In this document: piece by piece, positions 20,003 to 28,560 of the stretch | Numbering within the stretch: position 1 is the stretch's first letter | Layout of the letters: every line of letters begins with the position of its first letter | From: Craterilacuibacter sinensis | GTDB lineage: Bacteria; Pseudomonadota; Gammaproteobacteria; Burkholderiales; Chromobacteriaceae | Direction: 5' to 3' | Length of the DNA: 64,000 nt | Assembly (NCBI RefSeq): GCF_009831765.1 | Contig: NZ_WSSB01000006.1 | Location: forward strand, 1 to 64,000 | Position numbers and translations under genes: made by a program | The notes under the pieces: generated by a model | Databases searched by the model: none | What the model was told of the DNA's origin: nothing | What the model saw: only the letters and a program-made list of their open reading frames with translations

Positions 20003-21955
20003 TTATGCGGCTTCGAAATCGACCAGTTCGTCACCATCACCGACTTGCTCGCCAGGGGCAAACAGATAGGCATTCACCCTGCCGGCGGCTGGCGCTTTAA
20101 GCGTGTGCTCCATCTTCATCGCCTCCAGTATCATCAGCGGCTCGCCTTTTTCCAGTTGCGTGCCTATTGCGGCCAGATGGGCGACGACGCGTCCGGGCAT
20201 GGGCGCCTTGATTTGGGCGTGGCCATGGATCTCACGGCTGGCATAGGCATATGGGTCGCCAAGCCGGGCGCTCAGGCTGTGGCCGCGACTGAACAGGATG
20301 CGTTGCTGACCCAGCTGAATGACGCGGGCCTGATAATGCTGACCGTTAAGCCAGGCGCTGAAACCATCGCTTAAGGCCTGAATGCGTGCATCGAACACCT
20401 CGTTCGCCAGCATGATGCGCAAGCCGTCCGGCCGGTATTCCAGCAAGACGGTATGCACGCACTCTTCGATCTGCCATTCGAAGCGGCACTTGAGTGTCCC
20501 GTTCAGGCGCCAGCCTGGCGTGAGCGGCAGGGGTGTGCCCGGGCTGAGCGTTTCGGCCAGCGTAAGCAAAAGCAGCTGCCAGCTTTGCGCGGCAGCGGGC
20601 GGCGGCACCAGCCGTGCTTCGTCGCGGGCGATCAGGCCTGTGTCGACACGACCGGCGGCAAAGTCGGGGTGGGCTGCCAGGCGCGCCAGAAAAGCAGTAT
20701 TGCAGGCGACGCCGGCGATCTCGCACTGGGCCAGCGCCGCTTTTAATGTTTGCAAGGCAAGCTCGCGTGTCTCGCCCCAGACGATCAGCTTGGCGATCAT
20801 CGGGTCGTACCATGGCGAGATGCTGTCGCCTTCGATCACGCCGCTGTCTATGCGTACCCGTGCGCTGGTTTGCGGCAGGCGCAGATGGGTGAGCGTGCCG
20901 GTGGCAGGCAAAAAGCCCTTGTCCGGGTCTTCGGCGTAAATGCGTGCTTCAAAGGCGTGGCCGGATAAGGGAATGTCCTGCTGCGCCAGCGGTAGTCGCT
21001 CGCCTGCGGCGACGCGGATCTGCCATGCCACCAGATCTTGCCCGGTAATCATCTCGGTGACCGGATGCTCGACCTGTAGCCGGGTATTCATCTCCATAAA
21101 GTAGAAGACACCGCTGCTGTCCATGATGAATTCGACGGTGCCGGCGCCGACATAGCCCACGGCACGCGCCGCCGCACAGGCCGCCTCGCCCATGGCGCGG
21201 CGCGTGGCCGGAGCCAGATTCGGCGCCGGTGCTTCTTCTATCACTTTCTGGTGGCGGCGCTGGGCCGAGCAGTCGCGCTCGTACAGATAAACCGCGTGGC
21301 CATGGCTGTCGGCAAACAGCTGGATCTCGATATGGCGCGGGCGCTGCAGGTATTTTTCCAGCAACACCACATCGTTGCCGAAAGCCGCCTGCGCCTCGCG
21401 CCGGCACGAGGCCAGCGCCGCCGAAAAATCGGCTGCGGACTCGACCACGCGCATGCCCTTGCCGCCGCCGCCCATCACCGCCTTGATCAAGACCGGGTAG
21501 CCGATATGCGCGGCTTGCTCGGCCAGGCGTGCGTCGTCCTGATTCTCGCCGTGGTAGCCGGGCACCAGCGGTACGCCGGCTTCGGCCATCAGGCGCTTGG
21601 CGGCCGATTTGGAGCCCATCGCCTCGATGGCCGAGGCGGGCGGGCCGATAAAGGTGAGGCCTGCTTCGCTGCAGGCGCGGGCAAAATCAGCGTTTTCCGA
21701 CAGGAAGCCGTAGCCGGGATGGATGGCATCGGCACCGCTGGCCAGCGCGGCGGCAATAATCTTGTCGGCGCGCAGATAGGATTCGGCCGCAGCGGCAGCG
21801 CCGATGGCGATGGCCTCATCGGCCAGGCGCACATGTTGCGCGTTCGCGTCGGCCTCCGAATAGACGGCGACGGTGCCTATGCCCAGCGCGCGGGCGCTGC
21901 GGATAATGCGGCAGGCAATTTCGCCGCGGTTGGCGATCAGAATCTTGGCCAGCAT
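20003..21955 (-). CDS. liuD: 3-methylcrotonyl-CoA carboxylase, biotin-containing alpha subunit
   Basis: Carboxylates enzyme-bound biotin and passes CO2 to 3-methylcrotonyl-CoA with LiuB. 650 residues: biotin carboxylase domain (about 1-450) with IANRGEIACRI, ATP-grasp GGGGKGM, ERDCSAQRRHQKVIEEAPAP and FMEMNTRLQVEHPVTE; a linker; then a C-terminal biotinyl domain with EAMKMEH, biotinylated lysine at 614. Start overlaps the liuC stop by one base. The gene order (AMCase beta, enoyl hydratase, alpha, HMG-CoA lyase) identifies it as methylcrotonyl- rather than acetyl- or propionyl-CoA carboxylase. Confidence 0.94.
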   Translation of the reverse strand: MLAKILIANRGEIACRIIRSARALGIGTVAVYSEADANAQHVRLADEAIAIGAAAAAESYLRADKIIAAALASGADAIHPGYGFLSENADFARACSEAGLTFIGPPASAIEAMGSKSAAKRLMAEAGVPLVPGYHGENQDDARLAEQAAHIGYPVLIKAVMGGGGKGMRVVESAADFSAALASCRREAQAAFGNDVVLLEKYLQRPRHIEIQLFADSHGHAVYLYERDCSAQRRHQKVIEEAPAPNLAPATRRAMGEAACAAARAVGYVGAGTVEFIMDSSGVFYFMEMNTRLQVEHPVTEMITGQDLVAWQIRVAAGERLPLAQQDIPLSGHAFEARIYAEDPDKGFLPATGTLTHLRLPQTSARVRIDSGVIEGDSISPWYDPMIAKLIVWGETRELALQTLKAALAQCEIAGVACNTAFLARLAAHPDFAAGRVDTGLIARDEARLVPPPAAAQSWQLLLLTLAETLSPGTPLPLTPGWRLNGTLKCRFEWQIEECVHTVLLEYRPDGLRIMLANEVFDARIQALSDGFSAWLNGQHYQARVIQLGQQRILFSRGHSLSARLGDPYAYASREIHGHAQIKAPMPGRVVAHLAAIGTQLEKGEPLMILEAMKMEHTLKAPAAGRVNAYLFAPGEQVGDGDELVDFEAA

Positions 21956-22752
21956 CAGTCTTGCTCCTCTTGCCAGGCGGGGCGGCGTTTGTCGAAGAAG
22001 GCAGCGAGCCCCTCGCGCGCCTCGCTGCCGGCGCGGGTGCGGGCAATCAGGGCGGCGGTTTCGGCCAGAAGAGCGTCATCGCTGGTTGAGCCATCGGCCA
22101 CTGCGCGCAGCAATTTTTTGCTCTGGGCAAGTGCGCCCGGTGCCCCCTGCACCAGTTGCTGGGCCACCGCTGCGATGCTGCTGTCCAGCATGTCAGGTGC
22201 GACAATCTCGTGTATCAGGCCCAGGCGCCAGGCGGTGTCGGCCTGGAGACGTTCGGCCGACAGGGTGTAGCGGCGCATGGCGCGCAAGCCGATGGCTTCG
22301 CTGACATAAGGCGCGATGGTGGCCGGAATCAGCCCCAGTCGTACTTCGGACAAGCCAAAGCGGGCCTCGGGCGTGGCGATGGCGATGTCGCACGCGGCGA
22401 CCAGACCCATGCCGCCGGCCAGCGCCGCGCCATGCACGCGCGCGATCACCGGCTTGGGGCAGCGGTACAGGGTCTTGAGCAAGGTGGCCAGCGCTTGTGC
22501 ATCGGCCAGGTTTTGCGCATCGCTAAAGCCGGCGGCACGGCGCATCCAGTCAAGATCGGCACCGGCGCAAAAGCTTGCGCCGCGCCCGGCCAGCACAATG
22601 ACGCGTACGCTGGCATCGCTTGCCAGAGCGTTCAGGGCATGGGTGAGCGCATCGATCAGTGCTTCATTCAGCGCATTGTGTAGCGCGGGGCGATTCAGCC
22701 ACAAGGTGGCGATGGCCGCGCTGTGTTCGATCTCCAGTATCGTGCTGTCCAT
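21955..22752 (-). CDS. liuC: Methylglutaconyl-CoA hydratase (enoyl-CoA hydratase family)
   Basis: Hydrates 3-methylglutaconyl-CoA to HMG-CoA. 265 residues from the ATG at 22752, 8 bases after the liuB stop codon. Crotonase motifs: GRGASFCAGADLDWM oxyanion segment and ARVHGAALAGGMGLVAACDI followed by FGLSEVRLGLIPA, which supplies the two glutamates of hydratases. Translationally linked to liuD by a 1-base overlap. Substrate assigned from operon position. Confidence 0.9.
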   Translation of the reverse strand: MDSTILEIEHSAAIATLWLNRPALHNALNEALIDALTHALNALASDASVRVIVLAGRGASFCAGADLDWMRRAAGFSDAQNLADAQALATLLKTLYRCPKPVIARVHGAALAGGMGLVAACDIAIATPEARFGLSEVRLGLIPATIAPYVSEAIGLRAMRRYTLSAERLQADTAWRLGLIHEIVAPDMLDSSIAAVAQQLVQGAPGALAQSKKLLRAVADGSTSDDALLAETAALIARTRAGSEAREGLAAFFDKRRPAWQEEQD

Positions 22753-22760
22753 GGCAGGCC

Positions 22761-24353
22761 TCACATGCGGAACACGCCAAAACGCGTGTCGGGAATCGGG
22801 GTGGACAGGCAGGCATCCAGCGCCAGTGCCAGTACGTCTCGGGTCTGTGCCGGGTCGATAATGCCGTCGTCCCATAGCCGGGCGCTGGCGTAGAAGGGGT
22901 GGCCCTGGCGTTCGTACTGTTCGCGTACCGGTGTCTTGAAAGCTTCTTCGGCCTCGGCGCTCCAGTCATTGCCCAGTTGCTCGCGCTTGACGGTGGCCAG
23001 TACCGATGCGGCCTGCTCGCCGCCCATGACCGAGATGCGCGCATTGGGCCACATCCACAAAAAGCGCGGATCGAAGGCGCGTCCGCACATGCCGTAGTTG
23101 CCGGCACCGAAACTGCCGCCTATCACCACGGTGAGCTTGGGCACCGCCGCGCAGGCCACCGCCGTTACCAGCTTGGCGCCGTCGCGCGCGATGCCGCCGT
23201 TTTCGTATTTCTTGCCGACCATAAAGCCGGTGATGTTCTGCAAAAACAGCAGCGGCACTTTGCGCTGGCAGCACAGCTCGACAAAATGCGCGCCCTTGAG
23301 CGCCGACTCGGAAAACAGGATGCCGTTATTGGCGATAATGCCGATCTGGTGGCCGTTCAGGCGGGCAAAGCCGGTGACCAGCGTGCTGCCGTAGTTGGCC
23401 TTGAATTCATCGAAGGCCGAGTCGTCCACCAGACGCAGAATGATTTCGCGCACATCGAACGGCTGCTTGCTGTCGGCCGGAATCACGCCGTACAACTCGC
23501 TTGCTGCATGGCGTGGCGGCAGGGCGGGCCGAGGTTCGGCCGGCTGCGGCCAGTTGAGGTTGCTGACGATGCGCCGCGCGATGGCCAGCGCATGACCGTC
23601 GTTTTCGGCCAGATGGTCGGCCACGCCGGAGACGCGGGTATGCACATCGCCGCCGCCCAGCTCTTCGGCGCTGACCACCTCGCCGGTCGCCGCTTTAACC
23701 AGCGGCGGGCCGCCCAGAAAGATGGTGCCCTGATTGCGCACAATCACGGTTTCATCGCTCATGGCCGGCACATAAGCACCACCGGCGGTACACGAGCCCA
23801 TCACCACCGCGATCTGCGGCACGCCGGCGGCAGACAGCTGCGCCTGATTGAAAAAGATGCGGCCGAAGTGTTCCCTGTCGGGAAAAACTTCGTCCTGCAG
23901 CGGCAGGAATGCGCCGCCGGAGTCGACCAGATAAACACAGGGCAGACGGTTGGCGCGGGCGACTTCCTGTGCGCGCAGATGTTTTTTTACCGTCATCGGG
24001 TAGTAAGTGCCGCCCTTGACCGTGGCGTCGTTGGCGACGATGACGCAGTTGATGCCGGAAATGCGGCCGATGCCGGTGATGATGCCGGCGCCGGGTGCTT
24101 CGTCGCCATACATGCCGCAGGCGGCCAGTTGCGACAGCTCCAGAAACGGTGCGCCGGCGTCGAGCAGCAGGTCGATGCGCTCGCGCGGCAACAGCTTGCC
24201 GCGCGCCGTATGTTTGGCGCGTGCAGTGTCGCCCCCCCCGGCAGCGCTTTGCGCCACGCGTGCGGTCAGCTCATCGACCAGCTCGCGCATGCGTGCGCTA
24301 TTGGCGAGAAAGGTGGCGCTACGTACCAATAAAGAGGATTCGAGTATGGGCAT
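22761..24353 (-). CDS. liuB: 3-methylcrotonyl-CoA carboxylase, carboxyltransferase beta subunit
   Basis: Carboxyltransferase partner of LiuD. 530 residues with both crotonase-like halves: [54 protein letters not shown] in the N-half and [23 protein letters not shown] plus [16 protein letters not shown] in the C-half, which are characteristic of MCC beta. The gap to liuA holds a short 7-base tandem repeat, but the same-strand order keeps it in the liu cluster. Confidence 0.94.
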   Translation of the reverse strand: MPILESSLLVRSATFLANSARMRELVDELTARVAQSAAGGGDTARAKHTARGKLLPRERIDLLLDAGAPFLELSQLAACGMYGDEAPGAGIITGIGRISGINCVIVANDATVKGGTYYPMTVKKHLRAQEVARANRLPCVYLVDSGGAFLPLQDEVFPDREHFGRIFFNQAQLSAAGVPQIAVVMGSCTAGGAYVPAMSDETVIVRNQGTIFLGGPPLVKAATGEVVSAEELGGGDVHTRVSGVADHLAENDGHALAIARRIVSNLNWPQPAEPRPALPPRHAASELYGVIPADSKQPFDVREIILRLVDDSAFDEFKANYGSTLVTGFARLNGHQIGIIANNGILFSESALKGAHFVELCCQRKVPLLFLQNITGFMVGKKYENGGIARDGAKLVTAVACAAVPKLTVVIGGSFGAGNYGMCGRAFDPRFLWMWPNARISVMGGEQAASVLATVKREQLGNDWSAEAEEAFKTPVREQYERQGHPFYASARLWDDGIIDPAQTRDVLALALDACLSTPIPDTRFGVFRM

Positions 24354-24371
24354 GATGGGGCGTCGGGAATT

Positions 24372-24398
24372 GGGAGTAGGGAGCAGGGAGCAGGGAGC
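24372..24398. repeat. Short tandem repeat, GGGAGCA unit
   Basis: Almost four copies of a 7-base unit (first GGGAGTA, then GGGAGCA twice and a partial) between liuA and liuB. The length is not a multiple of three, but it is intergenic, so copy-number change would alter spacing rather than reading frame. Confidence 0.55.
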
Positions 24399-24424
24399 GA
24401 AGACGGTGACTCCCTACGCTCGGG

Positions 24425-25594
24425 TCAGCGCTGCTGCACCATCAGTTCGCGCCCGATCAGCCAGCGGCGGATCTCGCTGGTACCGGCCCCGATTTCGTAC
24501 AGTTTGGCGTCGCGCAGCAGGCGGCCGGCCGGCAGCTCGTTGGTGTAGCCGACGCCGCCCAGACACTGGATGGTGTCCAGTGCCATTTTCGTGGCGTTTT
24601 CAGCGGCATACAAAATGACGCCGGCCGCGTCCTTGCGTACGCTGCGCCCGCTGGCGCCCGCATCCAGCGCTGCGCCGACGCTGTAGACATAGGCGCGGCT
24701 GGCCGAGAGCTGGACATACATATCGGCCAGCTTGCCCTGCATCAGCTGGAAGTCGCCGATCGCCTGGCCGAATTGCTGGCGCTGTGCCAGATAGGGCAGG
24801 GTCAGATCCATGCAGGCTTGCATAATGCCCAAGGGGCCGGCGGACAGCACGGCGCGCTCGTAATCAAGACCGCTCATCAATACATTCACGCCGCCGCCGA
24901 TTTCCCCCAGTACATTGGCGGCCGGCACTTCGCAGTTATCGAAATAGAGCGGATAGGTGTTGGAGCCGCGCATGCCCAGCTTGTCGAGCTTGGGGCCGTG
25001 GCTAAAGCCGGCCATGCCTTTTTCGACAATAAAAGCCGTGATGCCGCGCGCGCCGGCAGCCGGGTCGGTTTTGGCATAGACCACCAGCACATCGGCGTCG
25101 CCGCCGTTGGTAATCCACATCTTGCTGCCGTTGAGCGTAAAGGTGTCGCCGTGACGGCTGGCGGACAGCTTCATGCTGACGACGTCCGAACCGGCATTGG
25201 GTTCGGACATGGCCAGCGCGCCGATGTGGGTGCCGGCAATCAGGCCGGGCAGATAGCGCTGTTTTTGTTGGGCGTTGCCGTTGCGGCTAATCTGGTTGAC
25301 GCACAAATTGGAGTGCGCGCCATAGGAGAGGCCAACCGAGGCCGAGGCGCGGGAAATTTCCTCCATGGCGACCATATGGGCAAGATAGCCCAGGCCTGCG
25401 CCGCCATATTCTTCTTCGGCGGTGATGCCAAGCAGCCCCATTTCGCCCAGCTTGAGCCATAGCCCGGCCGGAAACAGGTTGTCGCGGTCTATCGCGGCGG
25501 CGTGCGGGGCAATTTCGCGACTGGCAAACTCGCGTACCGCTTCGCGCAGCGCGCGGCAGGTTTCATCAAGAATAAAATCGCTGTGCGCCGTCAT
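24425..25594 (-). CDS. liuA: Isovaleryl-CoA dehydrogenase
   Basis: FAD-dependent oxidation of isovaleryl-CoA to 3-methylcrotonyl-CoA, first committed step after leucine transamination. 389 residues from 25594. The catalytic glutamate is the E of LMSGLDYER (residue 246), in the position specific to isovaleryl-CoA dehydrogenase. [13 protein letters not shown] and [13 protein letters not shown]-binding motifs and the C-terminal GTSEIRR are intact. An in-frame ATG at 25606 lies only 2 bases from AAGGAAG, whereas 25594 matches the usual N-terminus (F-x-L-x-ET), so 25594 is preferred without certainty. Expressed from the LiuR-type promoter just upstream. Confidence 0.93.
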   Translation of the reverse strand: MTAHSDFILDETCRALREAVREFASREIAPHAAAIDRDNLFPAGLWLKLGEMGLLGITAEEEYGGAGLGYLAHMVAMEEISRASASVGLSYGAHSNLCVNQISRNGNAQQKQRYLPGLIAGTHIGALAMSEPNAGSDVVSMKLSASRHGDTFTLNGSKMWITNGGDADVLVVYAKTDPAAGARGITAFIVEKGMAGFSHGPKLDKLGMRGSNTYPLYFDNCEVPAANVLGEIGGGVNVLMSGLDYERAVLSAGPLGIMQACMDLTLPYLAQRQQFGQAIGDFQLMQGKLADMYVQLSASRAYVYSVGAALDAGASGRSVRKDAAGVILYAAENATKMALDTIQCLGGVGYTNELPAGRLLRDAKLYEIGAGTSEIRRWLIGRELMVQQR

Positions 25595-25623
25595 GGTGTT
25601 TCTCATCTTCCTTGTTTTACCTG

Positions 25624-25652
25624 ATCATGAGTTACGTTAACGTAAACGTCAA
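25624..25652 (-). promoter_or_regulatory. liu promoter with LiuR operator
   Basis: On the minus strand TTGACG (25647-25652) and CATGAT (25624-25629) are spaced by 17 bases. The spacer contains the perfect palindrome TTACGTTAACGTAA (25632-25645), overlapping a second ACGTTTACGT repeat. MerR-type regulators bind dyads between -35 and -10, and ACGT-rich sites are described for LiuR. The liuR gene is directly upstream. Confidence 0.72.
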
Positions 25653-25703
25653 TCAAGATGCATGCAAAAAGCAGAGGTCTGTGGCATCGGTGTTACATGG
25701 CTG

Positions 25704-26078
25704 TCAGTCAGGCTTGGTGCTGATGCTGCGGCAGTGGGCTTCCAGTGTGTCGATTTCGGCCAGGATGGCATCCAGATCCTGGCGCTGTGCCTCCAGCTGG
25801 CGCCGGCGCTCCAGCAGCAGATCCAGCAGCTTGGCCGCCTGGCTGGCCTCTTCGCGCTGGTCGTAAAGCGCGATGATTTCGCGGATATCGGTCAGCGACA
25901 GGCCGATGCGCCGCCCCCTGAGGATCAGTTTGATGCGGGCACGATCGCGCTTGGAGAACAGCCGGTTGCGCCCCTTGCGCTCGGGTTCTATCAGACCCTG
26001 CTCTTCATAAAAGCGCAGTGTGCGTAGCGTAATATCGAACTCGTGCGCGAGCTCGGAGATGGTGAAATGCTCTTGCAT
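25704..26078 (-). CDS. liuR: MerR-family regulator of leucine/branched-chain catabolism (LiuR)
   Basis: 124 residues: MerR winged HTH (FTISELAHEFDITLRTLRFYEEQGLIEPER, about 5-35) followed by a coiled-coil dimerisation helix (about 80-115) rich in Arg/Glu/Leu. There is no C-terminal cysteine metal site, as expected for a metabolite-sensing member. It is the first gene upstream of liuA on the same strand, and the palindrome in the liuA promoter is its probable target; LiuR orthologues repress the liu genes. Confidence 0.85.
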   Translation of the reverse strand: MQEHFTISELAHEFDITLRTLRFYEEQGLIEPERKGRNRLFSKRDRARIKLILRGRRIGLSLTDIREIIALYDQREEASQAAKLLDLLLERRRQLEAQRQDLDAILAEIDTLEAHCRSISTKPD

Positions 26079-26315
26079 TTGGTAGGCCCCTGTTTTTATC
26101 GCGCCATATTATGTTAATGCGGGAGGCGCAGCCAGCGCAGTGCACGTGTCTTGTGCGGGCGGCGAAGCGGCCAGATGCGATTCTGGCCATGCGCCATTAC
26201 GCGCATCGGCTATGGTGGAGCGAAGAGGACAGGGTGATGGCGATGTGATCTGCGTCGCCCGTAAATCGCGCCAAAGGGTACAATAGCCGCAATAAAATTT
26301 TTAAAGGAACAGACC

Positions 26316-26981
26316 ATGACTGCCCAAGCCTTCACCGACACCGACCTTGCCCGTCTGGAAACCCTGCTGTCCCCCCTGTCTGCCGATGGTTCGACCATGC
26401 GCACCGATGAAGTGCAGGGTTTTTTCTGCGCGGTCGCCAGCGGCCCGGACCGCATGTCCATGGACGAGCTGCTGAATGAAGCGCTGGGCGATGCGCCGGC
26501 GTTTGCAAGCACAGAGGACGAGGCAGAAGCCCGCGCCTTGCTGACCCGCTTGTACCAGAACACGGAAGACGCGCTGGCTAATGGCGATATGCCTGAAATG
26601 ATCCTGTTTTCCGAGGAAGACAGCGATGAGGCCGATTACTGGCCATGGTGTAATGCCTATCTGTATGCGTTGGATGTGGTTGCTACCGACTGGTTCGAAG
26701 CGGCCGACGACGAAGGCTTTGAAGACCTGCTGTATCCGGTGATGGCTTTGGGCGGCATTTTCGAGCAGGAAGACGGCGAAGACCTGATCACCTTTACCGA
26801 TGCCGAGCTGGAAAACTTCAAGGACGAAGTCGAAGACGCAGTGCTGGCGGTGTACGCCTACTGGCGCGCCAAGGAACAGGCCCCGTCGACCGTGCGCCGC
26901 GAGGGCGACAAGGTAGGCCGTAACGATCTGTGCCCGTGTGGTAGCGGCAAAAAATACAAGGCCTGCTGCGGCAAGGCCTGA
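26316..26981 (+). CDS. YecA/UPF0149-family protein with SEC-C zinc motif
   Basis: 221 residues, exactly the length of E. coli YecA. The N-terminal 170 residues form the acidic, helical UPF0149 domain; the C-terminus ends in the SEC-C metal-binding motif [20 protein letters not shown] also found at the SecA tail. Such proteins bind ribosomes or metals in some cases, but no role is established. A TACAAT -10 element lies about 35 bases upstream. Monocistronic, ended by the terminator at 27001. Confidence 0.85.
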   Translation: MTAQAFTDTDLARLETLLSPLSADGSTMRTDEVQGFFCAVASGPDRMSMDELLNEALGDAPAFASTEDEAEARALLTRLYQNTEDALANGDMPEMILFSEEDSDEADYWPWCNAYLYALDVVATDWFEAADDEGFEDLLYPVMALGGIFEQEDGEDLITFTDAELENFKDEVEDAVLAVYAYWRAKEQAPSTVRREGDKVGRNDLCPCGSGKKYKACCGKA

Positions 26982-27000
26982 GTTTTCGCGCCAGCATGCA

Positions 27001-27034
27001 AAAAGCCCGACGGATGATCCGTCGGGCTTTTTTG
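27001..27034. terminator. Terminator after the yecA-like gene, duplicate of the dctA/eutC terminator
   Basis: Perfect 15-base stem AAAAAGCCCGACGGA / TCCGTCGGGCTTTTT with T-runs on both strands. It differs by one stem base from the terminator at 32293-32326. Confidence 0.9.
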
Positions 27035-27125
27035 TTGCGGTGGCCTGCGCTTGGCGCCGCTGGTGGGCGGGTATCCGTTCCAGCGTTTGTGCGCTTCGGA
27101 CATAAAACGGTCGATACCGATGAAC
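27035..27125 (-). pseudogene. Remnant of a dctA-like 3' end
   Basis: On the minus strand this segment aligns with the end of the intact dctA: a piece encoding IGIDRFMSEA (intact copy [10 protein letters not shown]), then a jump of about 150 bases to the stretch matching the last codons and the 3' flank, then the matching terminator. No open frame survives. The rest of the gene is missing: beyond about 27125 the similarity disappears, and the AraC-type regulator gene begins at 27205. Confidence 0.75.
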
Positions 27126-27204
27126 CGAGCCGGTGCGACGGTGGTCACTCGTCAGCTTTCATCTCCATGGTTGTTCTGCGTTCACTACAGGCTTTGGCGG
27201 TGGC

Positions 27205-28212
27205 TTAGATGGTGATGCCGATTTTCGCCGGTAGTGCATCCGCGTTTGCTTGCTGTTTGTCCTGCCTCATCGCTTGCCGGGTCTGGCTTGGTGTCTCGCC
27301 GAACTGGCGCCGGTAGTCCTGACCGAACTGGCTGGCGCTGCCGAAACCCCAGGCCAGCGCCAGATCCTGAATGCTTTGGCCTGCATGCTGCGTTGACGAC
27401 AAGGCGCGGCGTACCTCGCCCAGGCGCAGTGCGCGCAGCATACCCAGCGGGCTGATCGCTGCTGCCTGGTGAAAGCCGTTTTGCAGCGTGCGCCGGGTGA
27501 CATGCAGGCGCTGGCACAGGCTGTCGACACTGGCCACCGGCGCATCCGGCACCCTGGCCCAGCGGCAGGTTTGCTCTACCCAGCCCAGATGGCTGCGTCG
27601 CTTTGCCGGCGCGTGCGTACCTGTCGCCAGCGCCTGCAGCAGGATATCGGCCAGCTGCCACTGCCACTTGTCGCTGAGCAGCTGTTCCGGTTGGCTGCGG
27701 GCAGCGTCCAGATAGCGTGCCAGACTCTGCTCGAGCTGGCGGCAGGCCACCGGCGTCAGCGTCAGGCTGCCGCTTTGTCGCCACAGCGGCGGCAGCGCGT
27801 GGCCGTAACGCACGAGGCAGCACGCCTCCAGCAGGTCTTGTTCGACCACCATGCCACCGATAGTGAACGCTGGCGGCGTGCGCAGGAAAAATTCGTCGCC
27901 GCCGGGGCAGATCAGCACGCTGTCGGGCGCGACTTCCTGTCCGGCAAAGCGCAAGCTCGCGCCGCTGCCGGGCGCCGGCAGTCCGAACCAGATCCGGCCG
28001 GGGGCCGGCCTGCACTGTTGCCAGGTCTCGCAGCTGGCGTATTCGCAGAACAGCTGTACGCGTCCGGTACACACTTCATCCAGCCGGCCGAAATAGCGGC
28101 CACAGGATAACTGGGCATAGTCTTGCTGCCAGCCGCTGATAAAGCTGGCGTGCAGGTCGGCATCGTGCGCGATGCGGGTGCTGAAGCTCAAGGGGCTGTG
28201 CGCTGTCGTCAT
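27205..28212 (-). CDS. AraC-family regulator, probable ethanolamine regulator (EutR-like)
   Basis: 335 residues from the ATG at 28212 (GGAGGC upstream). The N-terminal 200 residues resemble the sensing domain of AraC proteins; the C-terminal 100 residues hold the double HTH, with VDSLCQRLHVTRRTLQNGF and the recognition-helix segment IQDLALAWGFGSASQFGQDYRRQFGETP. It is divergent from the eat-eutB-eutC operon across 348 bases, the typical place for its activator. Specific inducer (ethanolamine, perhaps with cobalamin) is inferred from context. Confidence 0.8.
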   Translation of the reverse strand: MTTAHSPLSFSTRIAHDADLHASFISGWQQDYAQLSCGRYFGRLDEVCTGRVQLFCEYASCETWQQCRPAPGRIWFGLPAPGSGASLRFAGQEVAPDSVLICPGGDEFFLRTPPAFTIGGMVVEQDLLEACCLVRYGHALPPLWRQSGSLTLTPVACRQLEQSLARYLDAARSQPEQLLSDKWQWQLADILLQALATGTHAPAKRRSHLGWVEQTCRWARVPDAPVASVDSLCQRLHVTRRTLQNGFHQAAAISPLGMLRALRLGEVRRALSSTQHAGQSIQDLALAWGFGSASQFGQDYRRQFGETPSQTRQAMRQDKQQANADALPAKIGITI

Positions 28213-28560
28213 GCGGCCTCCGTGGACAGGTATTGCGTTGCACAACGCAAACACCGTGCCATGGCTGCGTGCTGTCTGAAACCGGCAAATGCGCTGTTTT
28301 GGGGCTAAAAGCGGCCGCGCTGACGCCGGTGTTTACCCTGCTGGTGCAGAGCGGTCGTCCATGTCGCGCCCTTTTTGTGCATGCCGGGCCCGCCTGCTCG
28401 GGCGAAATGGCAGCGCCCCCGGTGCGCGGCCTGCGGGCAGCGGCTCTGGCGGCGCGGATTTTCCGGTTTGCGCTAACCGTTGGCGGCAGCATCTCCCTAG
28501 CATCACGGCTATACCGCTAGGCGTTTGCCTGGCGGGCGATACCGGACAAGGGAGCAAAGC
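28213..28560. other. Divergent control region between the AraC-type regulator and eat
   Basis: 348 bases, no gene. Holds the palindrome at 28233-28250 close to the regulator gene; no confident -35/-10 pair was found for eat. Confidence 0.5.
28233..28250. promoter_or_regulatory. Candidate operator upstream of the AraC-type regulator gene
   Basis: Perfect inverted repeat TTGCGTTG-CA-CAACGCAA, 20 bases upstream of the regulator start codon. A dyad is unusual for AraC proteins, which mostly bind direct repeats, so another factor could use it. Confidence 0.5.

Noticed and set aside
24372-24398. Possible CRISPR-like array
   Set aside because: Units are 7 bases, contiguous, without spacers; a simple tandem repeat. 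No CRISPR array or cas gene was seen anywhere in the window.
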